A DNA stretch of 64,000 bases from Sphingomonas sp. CBMAI 2297. GTDB lineage: Bacteria; Pseudomonadota; Alphaproteobacteria; Sphingomonadales; Sphingomonadaceae. This document shows, piece after piece, positions 23,537 through 32,698 of the stretch. Position numbers and translations under genes: made by a program. Within the stretch, counting starts at the first letter, position 1. Every line of letters begins with the position of its first letter. The notes under the pieces were generated by a model, which saw only the letters and a list, made by a program, of their open reading frames with translations, had not been told where the DNA came from and made no database searches. The stretch spans positions 55,717 through 119,716 of the forward strand of contig NZ_JAPDIR010000014.1 of the NCBI RefSeq assembly GCF_029870595.1, written 5' to 3'.

Positions 23537-25110
23537 GCGCGCTCGCCCTCGATGCCGCCGGCCGGCGCCGGCTGCGCCGTGCCGGCATCGCCGCGATCGT
23601 CGCCGCGCTCGCGGGCGTGCTGCTGCTCGCGGTCTCGGGCTGGTTCCTCACCGCGGCGGCGCTGGCGGGCGCGGCGGGGCCGGTGGCGGCGCTCGGCTTC
23701 AACTATCTGATCCCCAGCGCCGCGATCCGCGGCCTCGCGATCCTGCGCACCGTCGGGCGCTATGGCGAGCGGCTGTTCTCGCACCAGGCGGCGCTGGGCG
23801 CGATGGCGAGCCTGCGCGCCTGCCTGTTCGCCAGGCTCGCCGCGCAGGACGGCCGCACCGGCCCGGACCTTGCCGGCGGCGATGCCAGCGCCCGGCTGAT
23901 CGGCGATATCGATGCGCTGGAGGAGCTGATCGTCCGCAGGCCGGTGCGCCCGGCGAGCTGGGTCGCGGCGGGCACCGGAGTGCTGCTCGCGGGGCTGGCG
24001 GGCTGGGCCGCGGCATTGGCGCTGGCGCTGCTCCTCGCCGCGCTGCCGCCGCTGCTCGACCGCGCCGCGCGCCGCCTCACCCACGGCCCGGCGCAGGACG
24101 CAGGCGAAGCGCTCGGGGCGCTGCGCACCCGCTATGTCGAATATGCCGCCGCCCGGGCCGAGATCGCCGCCTATGGCCTTGCCGGCCGGGTGACCGGCGA
24201 CCTGTCCCGCTTCACCGCCGCACTCGACGCGGCGCGGGCGCGCCTGCATCGCGGCGAGGGCGTGATCGCCGCGCTGCTCGCCGGCTATGCCGCGCTGGCG
24301 GTGGCATTGGTGCTGCTGCTCGCCGATGCGCCCGCGCCGCGGGTCGCCCTCGCCTTGCTGGCCGCGGCCGGCGCGGTCGAGGCGATGGCCGGCCTTGCCC
24401 GCACCGCCTTTCGCCGGGCCGGCGTGGCCGCGGGACTGCGCCGGCTCGACGCGCTCCTGGCCTTGCCCGAACCCGTTGCGGCGCCCGTCTCCGCCGGAGC
24501 GGTGCCGCTGCGGCTGGGCAGCCTCGATCTCGCGCCGGGTGCGCGGGTCGCGATCACCGGCCGTTCCGGCTCGGGCAAGACGCTGCTCCTCGAAACGCTG
24601 GCCGGGCTGCGCGCGGGCACGGTCGATGCGGCGATCGGGGGGCAGGCTCCCGCCGCCTGTTCCGACGCGATGCTCCGCGCCCAGTTCGCGCTTGCGCCCC
24701 AGGATGCGGCGCTGATCGCCGGGACGATCGCCGACAATCTCCGGCTGGCGCGCCCCGGCGTGGACAAGGAGGCCATCTGGGCGGTCTTGCGGGTCGCCGC
24801 GCTCGAGGATCGCATCCAGGGTTTGCCGCAGGGCCTGAATACGCGCCTGGGCGAGGCTGGCGGAACCCTGTCCGGCGGCGAGCGCAAGCGGCTTTCCCTC
24901 GCCCGCGCGCTGCTCGCCGGCCGGCCCTGGCTGCTGCTCGACGAACCTACCGAAGGGATTGATTCCACTACGGAATCCGAAATTATCGCGCGGCTCGACG
25001 CCTGGCTGGCGGGATCCAACACCGGCCTGATCCTGGTCTCCCATCGCCGGGCGCCGCTGACGCTGGCCGGGAATGTGATCGCCATCGAGGACATTGCGCC
25101 AAGTTCATGA
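23533..25110 (+). CDS. cydC: Glutathione/cysteine ABC exporter subunit CydC
   Basis: A 525-residue partner of CydD with the same domain order. Motifs are SGWFLTAAALAGAAGP in the first helices, YLIPSAAIRGLAILRTVGRYGER (a hallmark of CydC), Walker A GRSGSGKTLL, signature LSGGERKR and Walker B LLLDEPTEGID. A GTG start overlaps the cydD stop by four bases (GTGA), so the two are coupled. The heterodimer maintains periplasmic thiol balance for cytochrome bd assembly. Confidence 0.9.
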   Translation: MSALALDAAGRRRLRRAGIAAIVAALAGVLLLAVSGWFLTAAALAGAAGPVAALGFNYLIPSAAIRGLAILRTVGRYGERLFSHQAALGAMASLRACLFARLAAQDGRTGPDLAGGDASARLIGDIDALEELIVRRPVRPASWVAAGTGVLLAGLAGWAAALALALLLAALPPLLDRAARRLTHGPAQDAGEALGALRTRYVEYAAARAEIAAYGLAGRVTGDLSRFTAALDAARARLHRGEGVIAALLAGYAALAVALVLLLADAPAPRVALALLAAAGAVEAMAGLARTAFRRAGVAAGLRRLDALLALPEPVAAPVSAGAVPLRLGSLDLAPGARVAITGRSGSGKTLLLETLAGLRAGTVDAAIGGQAPAACSDAMLRAQFALAPQDAALIAGTIADNLRLARPGVDKEAIWAVLRVAALEDRIQGLPQGLNTRLGEAGGTLSGGERKRLSLARALLAGRPWLLLDEPTEGIDSTTESEIIARLDAWLAGSNTGLILVSHRRAPLTLAGNVIAIEDIAPSS

Positions 25111-25638
25111 AAAGCGGCCATTATCGGCTCGCATCAAAGTGCCTCGCCCCTGGCGTACGCAGCAGGCGGTATCATCATCCCGAACTGCCCGTCGCCCGGG
25201 CTGCAAGGCACGCGGCCGCGCGCTCCTCATGAATATGTGCAACGCCGCACCGGCCGCGTCTTTCGAGAATATTCATGCCGGCACCGCAACACATTATCCA
25301 TTCAAAACAAATAGATAATCAACTTCTAGTTTTTACCCACAAAAATGGCGTTTGAATACGTCAATTCGGTGCAAATGCGACTTCATAAATCTCGATTCTC
25401 GCGCATTCTACCTGAAATGAAGCGCGAGTCAGGGGCCCGCCTCTCGCACATTACAGTAATTCTTCGCGCATGAACGCCGTTCGCGTCATGCATTAAAATA
25501 GATGCCTGCGGATTTAGATGATTACGCACATCATACATCATAGGCACCAACATAGGAGAATCCCGAATAAGGCAAATATTTTACCAGATGCGTCAGGAAC
25601 TAAGGCAGGATTTCACCAGTAAGAGAAGGATTATTCTT
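25111..25638. other. AT-rich non-coding leader before the GG-leader peptide gene
   Basis: A 528-base gap that turns markedly AT-rich from about 25280, unlike everything around it. Short open frames here have no ribosome-binding site or recognisable product. CATGAATAT (25228-25236) is repeated inverted as ATATTCATG (25269-25277). The stretch from 25490 to 25600 (many AT-rich hexamers) is a plausible promoter zone for the downstream small gene. No tRNA or known riboswitch fold was recognised. Confidence 0.45.
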
Positions 25639-25959
25639 ATGCTCCGCGAACTTACTATGGACGAGATTGGCTTCGTGGCCGGTGGCCGCATGCAGGACCG
25701 CAGCCCCATGCCGAAGCCCACGGGCCCGGACGTGACCTCCGATGCCGGCGGCGGCGGCGGCATCAACGTCTGGAGCGGCGGCGGCGTGTCGGTCGGCGTG
25801 GGTCCGGTGGGCGGCTTCCCCCCGAACGGCGGCGTCGTGACCGTTACCATCGGGGGCAGCTCCGGCAGCAGTAACACCAACAGCGGCACCGACTGGGCTG
25901 CAAAGGCCGACGACCAGCGCGAAAGAAATGATCGCAACAGCGGCTCGCCCAACGACTGA
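25639..25959 (+). CDS. Putative secreted peptide with double-glycine leader
   Basis: A 106-residue protein. The first 16 residues (MLRELTMDEIGFVAGG) read as a double-glycine leader of the class II bacteriocin/microcin type: conserved LxxxEl pattern, hydrophobic spacing and GG at 15-16. The remainder is extremely rich in glycine, serine, valine and asparagine (GGGGG, WSGGGVSVGVG, IGGSSGSSNTNSG), then ends in a charged, hydrophilic tail. The ATG at 25639 is chosen over a frame starting at 25588 because AGAAGGA (25624-25630) precedes it by eight bases. GG-leaders are normally cut by a C39 peptidase-ABC exporter; none is in this window. The next gene encodes a periplasmic aspartic protease and could be a functional partner. 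Target unknown. Confidence 0.6.
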   Translation: MLRELTMDEIGFVAGGRMQDRSPMPKPTGPDVTSDAGGGGGINVWSGGGVSVGVGPVGGFPPNGGVVTVTIGGSSGSSNTNSGTDWAAKADDQRERNDRNSGSPND

Positions 25960-26039
25960 GGGCCTCGTCTGAAATTTGGGCTGCTGAAGGTGGGCGGCAG
26001 CATATTCGCCGCCCACCGTTTCGAGAAGGTCGGGTCGCC

Positions 26040-27467
26040 ATGAATCCCATGCTCCCCTTGGTTATCGCAAATCTCTGCCTCTTCATTTCCCTCCCGGTTG
26101 CCAGTGCTCAAACTCGGGTAGAGCCGGAGGCACGTTTCGGCTTCAACGCGACCAAGGCGGTGGAATGGCTTCCCCTCTCGGGCGACGAAGCCGACGGTAT
26201 CATCTTCCCGGTCACAGTGAACGGGCAGGCGACCTATGCCGATATCGACACCGGCTCGACCGTGTCGGATGTGGCGCTGATTTCCTCCAAACTCGTGTCC
26301 CTGGCCGACGGGGCCAAGGATGGGAAGACCATCTCAGCCAATGGATATGGTGGTGTCAGCCAATACGCTATCCGGCGCGCCGACAGCCTCGTGATCGGCG
26401 GTCTCACGCTCCTCAATCAGCAGGTGGCGGTCACCGACAAGCCCCTGTCGCGCGACGAGCGCGTCGGCGTCACGATCGGCATCAAGATGCTCATGGGCCT
26501 CACGCTACAGGTCGACTGGGAGAATCGTCGCGCCCGCTTCCTGCTCGGCGGCGACCTGCCGAAGGATGCGGACACGGTGACGGTAGCGATCGAAACACGA
26601 ACCCACCTCCCCATTGTCGATGCCGAGATATGCGGAATCCGGGTCCAGGCATTGCTCGACACCGGCACGGACAGCGACGTTCATCTCGTGCCCGAGCAGG
26701 AGAAGCTGTGGGAGTGCGCCGCTCCGGTGCGCAGCGACATTCGAGGCATCGGTGCCGGCGGCCCGGTCATCAAAGGGTTGGCCAGCTTGCCCGTGGTGCG
26801 CATCGGAGGACGTCCGATGGGGCCGGCAACGGCATCGATCGACCCTGAGGGCGGACCGCTTTCCAAACGGGGTATTTCTGCGTCGGTCGGAACCGGATTG
26901 CTTCGCCGGTCCAACTTCGTGCTCGACGCAGGGAACAGTGCCCTGGCCTTCTACGGCTCCGACCGCACGGCCCGAGTCACCGATCGCACGAGAATCGGCA
27001 TCCAATATCGCCCGGATGGGAACGGGCTGCTCATAACCCATATCATGAAGGCCTCGCCCGCCTCGCAGACGATCCTCAAACCCGGCGACCGGATCTGCTC
27101 GCTCAATGGCAGGACGATCGAAGCACTTGCGGGAAAATATGGCGATATCAGTCCCCCGGCCGGAAAGATCGCCAGGGTCGGAATCTGTGCCGGTCCGACG
27201 GTTTCGATCCTGGCCAGCGACTATCTGGCCTTTCCCGGCGCCCCGGACATCGCCTTTCCGGCCGGAACTCCCGCGGTTCCCGAGCCGGCCGGCGTCGGCC
27301 GCGTCACCGAGGCTTTCTCCCGCTGCGTGAACCTGTCCGGCGAGGAGATGGCCGAGGCCTGCTCGATCGTGCTGAACGCGCCCAGGATAGCGAATTTCTG
27401 GAAGGAAACCGCTCGCAAGAGGCAGGCGACGGCGTTTCCGAATGCCGCGACTCCCGGGATACCCTGA
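26040..27467 (+). CDS. Periplasmic retropepsin-like aspartic protease with PDZ-like domain
   Basis: A 475-residue exported protein. The signal peptide is residues 1-23 (ending ASA). Two retropepsin-like lobes each carry a catalytic triad motif: DIDTGST (D70-G72) and LLDTGTDS (D207-G209), so a single chain could form the two-aspartate active site. A PDZ-like segment (about 335-375) contains ASPASQTILKPGDRICSLNG. The C-terminal 60 residues have two cysteines in SRCVNLSGEEMAEAC, resembling a helical-repeat tail. It begins 80 bases after the GG-leader peptide gene on the same strand and is followed by a strong bidirectional hairpin. Substrate unknown; processing of the adjacent peptide is a testable guess. 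Confidence 0.82.
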   Translation: MNPMLPLVIANLCLFISLPVASAQTRVEPEARFGFNATKAVEWLPLSGDEADGIIFPVTVNGQATYADIDTGSTVSDVALISSKLVSLADGAKDGKTISANGYGGVSQYAIRRADSLVIGGLTLLNQQVAVTDKPLSRDERVGVTIGIKMLMGLTLQVDWENRRARFLLGGDLPKDADTVTVAIETRTHLPIVDAEICGIRVQALLDTGTDSDVHLVPEQEKLWECAAPVRSDIRGIGAGGPVIKGLASLPVVRIGGRPMGPATASIDPEGGPLSKRGISASVGTGLLRRSNFVLDAGNSALAFYGSDRTARVTDRTRIGIQYRPDGNGLLITHIMKASPASQTILKPGDRICSLNGRTIEALAGKYGDISPPAGKIARVGICAGPTVSILASDYLAFPGAPDIAFPAGTPAVPEPAGVGRVTEAFSRCVNLSGEEMAEACSIVLNAPRIANFWKETARKRQATAFPNAATPGIP

Positions 27468-27505
27468 CGCCGCCGCCGGCTGACCGCCCCGTGAAACGAG
27501 GCGGA

Positions 27506-27535
27506 ACAGTGAGCCACCCATGGGCGGCTCACTGT
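27506..27535. terminator. Strong bidirectional terminator hairpin
   Basis: A 30-base, almost perfect palindrome: ACAGTGAGCC at 27506-27515 pairs with GGCTCACTGT at 27526-27535, with an inner CCCATGGG. It lies between the convergent stops of the aspartic protease gene (27467) and TonB receptor 2 (27550), so it can end transcription from both sides. Confidence 0.75.
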
Positions 27536-27549
27536 CCATTGCGCCAGGC

Positions 27550-30402
27550 TCAGAAACTATAGCTCAGGTTCAGCGAATAGACCCGGCCGGTTTCGATATA
27601 GCCGCCCTTGCGGTCGTTGGAGAGATAGGCCTGGCGCTGGCTGGTGGTCGCCCAATAGGTGTGGGCGTTGAGCAGGTTCTCGATCGACGCACCAATCGAG
27701 ACATGCTCTCCCAGGGTATAGCCGAGCATCAGGTTCATCTTCGACACGGGCTGGACATAGGTATCCGGCCGGCTGGAGCGCAGGTCGTACAGCTTGTCGC
27801 CCGTATAATTATAGTTGAGCGCGGCCTGGAAGCCGCCATGATTGTAGAACAGCTCGACATTGTACATGATGCGCGGCGCCTGCGGCATGCGCTGGCCCCG
27901 CCACTGGCCGTTCACGAACACCTTGGCCTGGGCGCGCTGGAGCGTGATGTTGCCGCCAACGCCCAGCCCGTCGAACAAGCCCGGCAGATCGCGGAAGCTG
28001 TACCGGCCGACCAGCTCGATGCCGTAGACGTCGCCCTTCCCGCTGGTATCCAGCGTCGAGGTCTCCACGCCATTCACCTTGATCGGGCTGCTGGTTCCCC
28101 AGACGTTGAGATCGCCGCCCGCATTGGTGGTGCCCGTCGAGAACAGCACATGGTTGATGCGCTTGTAATAGGGGCTGATCGAGAAGAAGTCGGTGCCCTC
28201 CCCCTTCAGCTCGATCGAGGCATCGACGTTCCAGGCCGTCTGCGCGTCCAGGTTCGGATTGGGAATGAACACCGACAAGGTGCCGTCGTCGCTGAGCGAA
28301 ACCTCCGTCGGCCCGAGCAGCAGGTCGAAGGCCGGGCGCGAATAGCTGCGGCGGACCGAAGCGCGATAGACGACGCGATCGTTCGGGCGATAGCTGGCGA
28401 TCACGCTCGGCAGCCACTGATTGTAGCTGCGCGCCGTGGTGACGAAGCCGTTGCCCGTCTTCTCGTTGCTCTGCCAATAGGTGCCCTCGAAGCGGTTATG
28501 CTCGAAGCGCACGCCCGGGATGACCGTCAGATCGCCCGCGCGGAAGGTCGCCATGGCATAGGCGCCGATGCGCTGCTCCTTGCCGTCCAGCCGGTCCTGC
28601 TTCAGCTTGACCGGGTCGAGGCCCGCGAGCTTCGGCGTCGACAGGCGGCGAATCTGGTCCTCGATGAATTTGGTATCGAGCAGCTTGATCGGCACCTGGG
28701 CGGAATTGTGCATGAAGCCGCCCAGCATCTCGCCCGGAATATCCGCCACCGACGGGCCCTGCGCGTTGTAGCGCGGGGCGTTGCTGCCGTTCGCGAGCGG
28801 GAAGAAATACTGGAGCGCGCCATCGTCGCCCAGGCTGTTGGCATAGCGCTTCGTCCCTTCCGCCTTGGCGCCGGCGGCGATCGATTCCAGCCCCTGGTCG
28901 CCCAGCTTCCAGGTCGCGTCGAGCTGCCCCTCCAGGCGCCGCTCCCAAGTATTCTCGAACTGCTGCGTCACATACCATTGCTTCAGCGTCGAGAGATTGA
29001 GCAAGGCCGCACGCGCCGCGTCGGTCAGCACCACCTGCGGGCTGGTGCGATCGCCGATGCTGGTGACCATCCGCGTGATCGCCAGGCCGCTATTGTCCGC
29101 AGTGCCGATATAGGGCTTCCCGGCGAAGCCCGACTGGATGCGCAGCGGATAGTCCTGCTCGCCGCGCGAATAGGCGGCGTGATAGTCGAGCGTGAGGTCG
29201 CCGAGGCGCGACTGGCCGCCCAGCTTGGTCGAGAACAGCTCCTGGTTGGAGTGTTCGGTGCGGAAATAATGCGTGGCGGTCAGCCCGTAATCGGCGCGGA
29301 AGCCCGCCGCGTCATAGGATCCCGAATTGCCCGGATTGGGATTGATCTGGCCGGGTGCGAGATCGGTCTGGCGCAGCGCGGTCTGGTCCATCCAGCTCTT
29401 GAGCTTGTAGCGGCCATAGGTGGTATAGGAATAGAGGTCGAGATCGTCCCCCTTCCAGTCGAGGTTCAGCGTGCCGCCCAGCCGCTCGATCCGGTTGCGG
29501 AAGACGTTCCACTGCACGCCGCGCGGAGCGATATTGTCCAGATTGTCACGGATCATCCCGGGAATCTTGTTGTCATACTTCTCCCAGTCGTGCTGCATCG
29601 CGGTCGATTCACCCAGCGTGTGCTTCAGGCCGTAATAGACCGACGCATAGATGCCGAGATTGCCGAGGCGCTGCGCCGTTTCGATCTGCGCGGTGCCGCC
29701 CCAGGGATTCTGCCCGCGCGCCGCGGCGCGGCCGGCGACCTGGCCCTGCGCGCGGATCTGCACATGGCCCGCCGGCAGGTTGAAGGCCGAGGCGGTGCGC
29801 AGATCGAGCACGCCCGCGATCGCGTCGCCGTCGAAATTCGCGGTCGGCGCCTTGTTCACCCGCACTTCGGCGACCGAAAAGGGCGACAGCAGGTTCATCG
29901 AGATGGCGCGGGTGCGCGCGTCGGTCTGCGCCAGGCGCACGCCGTCGAGCATATAGGCGTTGTAGGCGGTATCGAGCCCGCGGATCGACAGATACTGCGC
30001 CTCTCCGGTCGCCGCCGCGTTGCGCGACTGGTCCACCGAGGCGTTGATGCCGGGCATGCGCGTCAGCAGATCGGCCAGATTCTGCTGCGGTTGCGCGCGC
30101 AGTTCCTCGCCCGAGATGATCGAAACCAGCGACGAGCTGCGGATCTGCTCGTTCTGCGTGTCCTGAATGGCATGGCGGCGGCCGTTCACCACGATGTCGT
30201 CATCGTCCTGCTTCTCGATGCGGTCCTTGTCGCGGCCCCCGCCGCGATCCTGATCCGCCGCCGGCGCGGGAACGGGGTCGGCCGGAACGAGCGTCTCGGG
30301 GCCGGCCGGCGCCGCCCAGGCCGGGCCGGCGGCGAGCAGCGCCATCGCCGTGCCGGACAGAAGATGCAGCGCGCGAAGATGTGCCGGGAAAATGGTCATC
30401 AT
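27550..30402 (-). CDS. TonB-dependent receptor 2
   Basis: A 950-residue outer-membrane receptor. The signal peptide ends at AWA (30). A low-complexity linker rich in aspartate and arginine (about 50-70) precedes DDIVVNGRR, a TonB-box-like segment. The plug has NLADLLTRMPGINASV and QYLSIRGLDTAYNAYMLDG. The barrel ends NLSYSF. It is divergent from a histidine acid phosphatase gene, with 188 bases between them holding a pair of 20-base-spaced repeats. The neighbouring genes (phytase-like phosphatase, two phospholipases C, DeoR regulator) suggest a phosphorylated ligand such as an inositol phosphate rather than the N-glycan handled further along. Ligand inferred. Confidence 0.9.
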   Translation of the reverse strand: MMTIFPAHLRALHLLSGTAMALLAAGPAWAAPAGPETLVPADPVPAPAADQDRGGGRDKDRIEKQDDDDIVVNGRRHAIQDTQNEQIRSSSLVSIISGEELRAQPQQNLADLLTRMPGINASVDQSRNAAATGEAQYLSIRGLDTAYNAYMLDGVRLAQTDARTRAISMNLLSPFSVAEVRVNKAPTANFDGDAIAGVLDLRTASAFNLPAGHVQIRAQGQVAGRAAARGQNPWGGTAQIETAQRLGNLGIYASVYYGLKHTLGESTAMQHDWEKYDNKIPGMIRDNLDNIAPRGVQWNVFRNRIERLGGTLNLDWKGDDLDLYSYTTYGRYKLKSWMDQTALRQTDLAPGQINPNPGNSGSYDAAGFRADYGLTATHYFRTEHSNQELFSTKLGGQSRLGDLTLDYHAAYSRGEQDYPLRIQSGFAGKPYIGTADNSGLAITRMVTSIGDRTSPQVVLTDAARAALLNLSTLKQWYVTQQFENTWERRLEGQLDATWKLGDQGLESIAAGAKAEGTKRYANSLGDDGALQYFFPLANGSNAPRYNAQGPSVADIPGEMLGGFMHNSAQVPIKLLDTKFIEDQIRRLSTPKLAGLDPVKLKQDRLDGKEQRIGAYAMATFRAGDLTVIPGVRFEHNRFEGTYWQSNEKTGNGFVTTARSYNQWLPSVIASYRPNDRVVYRASVRRSYSRPAFDLLLGPTEVSLSDDGTLSVFIPNPNLDAQTAWNVDASIELKGEGTDFFSISPYYKRINHVLFSTGTTNAGGDLNVWGTSSPIKVNGVETSTLDTSGKGDVYGIELVGRYSFRDLPGLFDGLGVGGNITLQRAQAKVFVNGQWRGQRMPQAPRIMYNVELFYNHGGFQAALNYNYTGDKLYDLRSSRPDTYVQPVSKMNLMLGYTLGEHVSIGASIENLLNAHTYWATTSQRQAYLSNDRKGGYIETGRVYSLNLSYSF

Positions 30403-30492
30403 TGCTTACCCCCAAAGGAACTGGATCGCGGCGGCATCCTGCCCGCCGCCGCCGGCCCGCTAGGGGCGGCCAGTGACGCATTGATGACAAAA

Positions 30493-30522
30493 TGACCGTA
30501 TCAATTAATTTTTGACCATATC
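30493..30522. promoter_or_regulatory. Direct repeats TGACC(G/A)TATC in the divergent promoter
   Basis: TGACCGTATC (30493-30502) and TGACCATATC (30513-30522) are separated start-to-start by exactly 20 bases, about two helical turns, in an AT-rich intergenic stretch between TonB receptor 2 and the phosphatase gene. A further TGACCC is at 30574. This is a candidate operator for the nearby DeoR-type regulator or a phosphate-responsive regulator. Confidence 0.45.
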
Positions 30523-30590
30523 CTTTGAGATCAAATCGATTTCATTCGATTATCGCGCGCAATGTCATCAAATTGACCCTTGCAGGCCGC

Positions 30591-31814
30591 ATGAGCTCGC
30601 GAATGATTCGCATGCCCCGCCCCGCGCTCGCCCTCTTCGCCGGCGCTGCCATGCTGCTGCCCGGCGCGGCCCTTTCCGCCCCCGCGCGGCCCCAGGGGCT
30701 TGCCGTCGAGCGAGTCGTGATCGTGATGCGCCATGGCATCCGCGCGCCGCTCGCCGGCGAAGTGCCGGAGGGCACCCGCACCGCCGCGCCATGGCCGCGC
30801 TGGCCGGTGGCGGAGAGCCGCCTCACGCCGCACGGCATAAGGGCGCTCGAGACGGTCGCCGCCGCCGATCGCCGACGCTTCGTCGCCCAGCGCGTCCTGC
30901 CCCGGAATTGCGCGGCATCCGGCGCGATCCGCATCCGGACCAACGTCTCCGACCGGACGATCGCCAGCGGCGAGGCCTATGGCCGCGGCATTGCCCCGGG
31001 CTGCGGAATCGCGGCGGAGCATCTGAAGGCGGGGGAGATCGATCCGATCTTCGAGCCCCTGCGCGCCGGCGCCACCCGCTTCGACGCGAGCCGGGCCGTG
31101 GCCGCGATCGAGCGGTTCACCGGCGGAGCGGCGGCGCTCACGACCCGGCACGCCGCCGCGATCGCCCTGCTCGACCGCATATTGGGATGCGCCCCGCGCG
31201 GCACGGGCTGCCCGCCGAACCTGCCGGCCCAGCTCCGCCCCGCGCCCGATGGCCGGGGGATCGAATTGCAGGGGCCGATCCGCGACACTTCCGGCATCGC
31301 GCAGGTGCTGCTGCTGCAATATGTCGAGGGACTGCCGCTACGCGACACCGGCTGGGGGCGTGCCGATCCCGCGGCGCTCACCCGGCTCGGCGCGCTGCAT
31401 GCCGCGCTGTTCGACGTCTTCACGCGATCGCCGTACATGGCCTCGCACCAGGCCGCGATCCTCGGGCGGCATGTGCTGGAGACGCTCGCCGATCCGGCCG
31501 GCCCGCGCATCGAAGTGCTGATGGGCCATGACACCAACGTCACCGCGCTCGCGGCGGCCCTGCGGACCAGCCTGAAGGCGCCCGGCTATGCGACCGACGA
31601 TGTGCCGCCGGGCGGCGCGATCCTGGTCGAGCAGCTGCGCGACCGGAAATCGGGCCGGCGCTTCGTCCGCCTCTCCTATCGCACCCAGTCGCCCCAGGTG
31701 CTGCGGCAGGGCGGCGCGGCGGTGTCGATCGGCTCGCTGAGGATGGCGGGGTGCGCCCGCCTCTGCCCGGCCGATCGCTTCGCGCGGATATTGCGCAGCC
31801 GCCTCGCCGACTGA
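30591..31814 (+). CDS. Histidine acid phosphatase, phytase/glucose-1-phosphatase type
   Basis: A 407-residue exported phosphatase of clade-2 histidine phosphatases (AppA/Agp type). The catalytic RHGxRAP motif is VMRHGIRAPL (R47-P53 from the chosen start), with the partner HD motif in LMGHDTNVTAL. A signal peptide (about residues 8-30, ending LSA) places it in the periplasm. The start is uncertain: ATGs at 30591, 30603 and 30612 are all in frame and none has a strong ribosome-binding site; the last gives the most compact signal peptide. It would release phosphate from phytate, sugar phosphates or inositol phosphates. It is divergent from TonB receptor 2 and convergent with the DeoR gene (9-base gap). 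Confidence 0.87.
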   Translation: MSSRMIRMPRPALALFAGAAMLLPGAALSAPARPQGLAVERVVIVMRHGIRAPLAGEVPEGTRTAAPWPRWPVAESRLTPHGIRALETVAAADRRRFVAQRVLPRNCAASGAIRIRTNVSDRTIASGEAYGRGIAPGCGIAAEHLKAGEIDPIFEPLRAGATRFDASRAVAAIERFTGGAAALTTRHAAAIALLDRILGCAPRGTGCPPNLPAQLRPAPDGRGIELQGPIRDTSGIAQVLLLQYVEGLPLRDTGWGRADPAALTRLGALHAALFDVFTRSPYMASHQAAILGRHVLETLADPAGPRIEVLMGHDTNVTALAAALRTSLKAPGYATDDVPPGGAILVEQLRDRKSGRRFVRLSYRTQSPQVLRQGGAAVSIGSLRMAGCARLCPADRFARILRSRLAD

Positions 31815-31823
31815 TCGCGCCGT

Positions 31824-32585
31824 TCAGGCGACCACCCATTCCGTGCGGGTCAACACCGCGTCATAGCCATCGGGCGGCGGGCAATCGGCCACGACGATGC
31901 CGACCGACCGGAAATCCGCGACGGCGAGCGTGCCGTGCCGCCCGAATTTCGAGGAATCGACCGCGATCAGCACGCTTCGCGCCCGCGACACCATCAGCCG
32001 GCAGACCCGCGCCTCCCCGGCATGATAGGAAGTGAAGCCGTGATCGAGGTTCACGGCCTCGACCGAGATGATGGCGAGCGAAGGGGTGAACAGCGACAGA
32101 TAGTCGGTCGCCGTCTGGTCGAAACAGGCGCGATAGTCATAGTCCATCTCGCCGCCGGCCAGCAGCACCCGGTTGCCGTTGCGCCCGCCAAGCTCGGTCG
32201 CCACGCCCACCGCATTGGTGATGACCGTCAGGTCGCGATGGTCGCGCAGTGCCTGTGCGACATAATGGCCCGTCGTGCTCGCATCGATGTAGATCGTCTG
32301 CCCATCCGCCACGAGCGGCGCGACGGCGCAGCCGATGCGGTGCTTCGCATCGGCATTGCGCTGGAGCCGCACGGCGAAGGATCCCTCGGTCTCGACCCGC
32401 GCCAGCCGCACCGTGCCATGCGCGCGCGTCACCTGGCCGCCGGGCTCGAGCGCGCGAATCTCCCGCCTTATCGTCTCGTCGGACACGTCGAGCGCCTTGG
32501 AAAGCGCCGGGACGCTCCACACATCGCCCGCCGCCAGCAGCTCCAGCAGCCTTTGCTGCCGGCGAAAACGCTTGCTCATCATCAT
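31824..32585 (-). CDS. DeoR/GlpR-family transcriptional regulator
   Basis: A 253-residue regulator. An N-terminal winged helix-turn-helix (PALSKALDVSDETIRREIRAL, about 26-46) is followed by a DeoR C-terminal sensor domain with IYIDASTTG, ITNAVGVATEL and LLAGGEMD, which in this family binds phosphorylated sugars. Three consecutive ATGs (32585, 32582, 32579) are possible starts. It sits between the phosphatase and the phospholipase C gene, divergent from the latter (113 bases), so it probably controls this phosphoester cluster. A phosphorylated polyol or inositol phosphate would fit as effector, by inference. Confidence 0.9.
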   Translation of the reverse strand: MMMSKRFRRQQRLLELLAAGDVWSVPALSKALDVSDETIRREIRALEPGGQVTRAHGTVRLARVETEGSFAVRLQRNADAKHRIGCAVAPLVADGQTIYIDASTTGHYVAQALRDHRDLTVITNAVGVATELGGRNGNRVLLAGGEMDYDYRACFDQTATDYLSLFTPSLAIISVEAVNLDHGFTSYHAGEARVCRLMVSRARSVLIAVDSSKFGRHGTLAVADFRSVGIVVADCPPPDGYDAVLTRTEWVVA

Positions 32586-32698
32586 TCCATGGTTGGGAAG
32601 TCGAACGCTCGAAGGCGGCAAGCTAGCGCCCGCCGGGAAATGGTCAACAATCGATCGGATTACGCGAGGATGTAATCAAGATCGGGCAATCGACGGTC

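Noticed and set aside
25094..25318. Small plus-strand frame after cydC
   Set aside because: No ribosome-binding site, no recognisable product, and it crosses the sharp fall in GC; treated as non-coding.
30470..30590. A PHO box upstream of the phosphatase
   Set aside because: TGTCAT- and TGACC-like heptamers are present, but the 11-base spacing of PhoB half-sites is not kept; only the 20-base repeat is reported.
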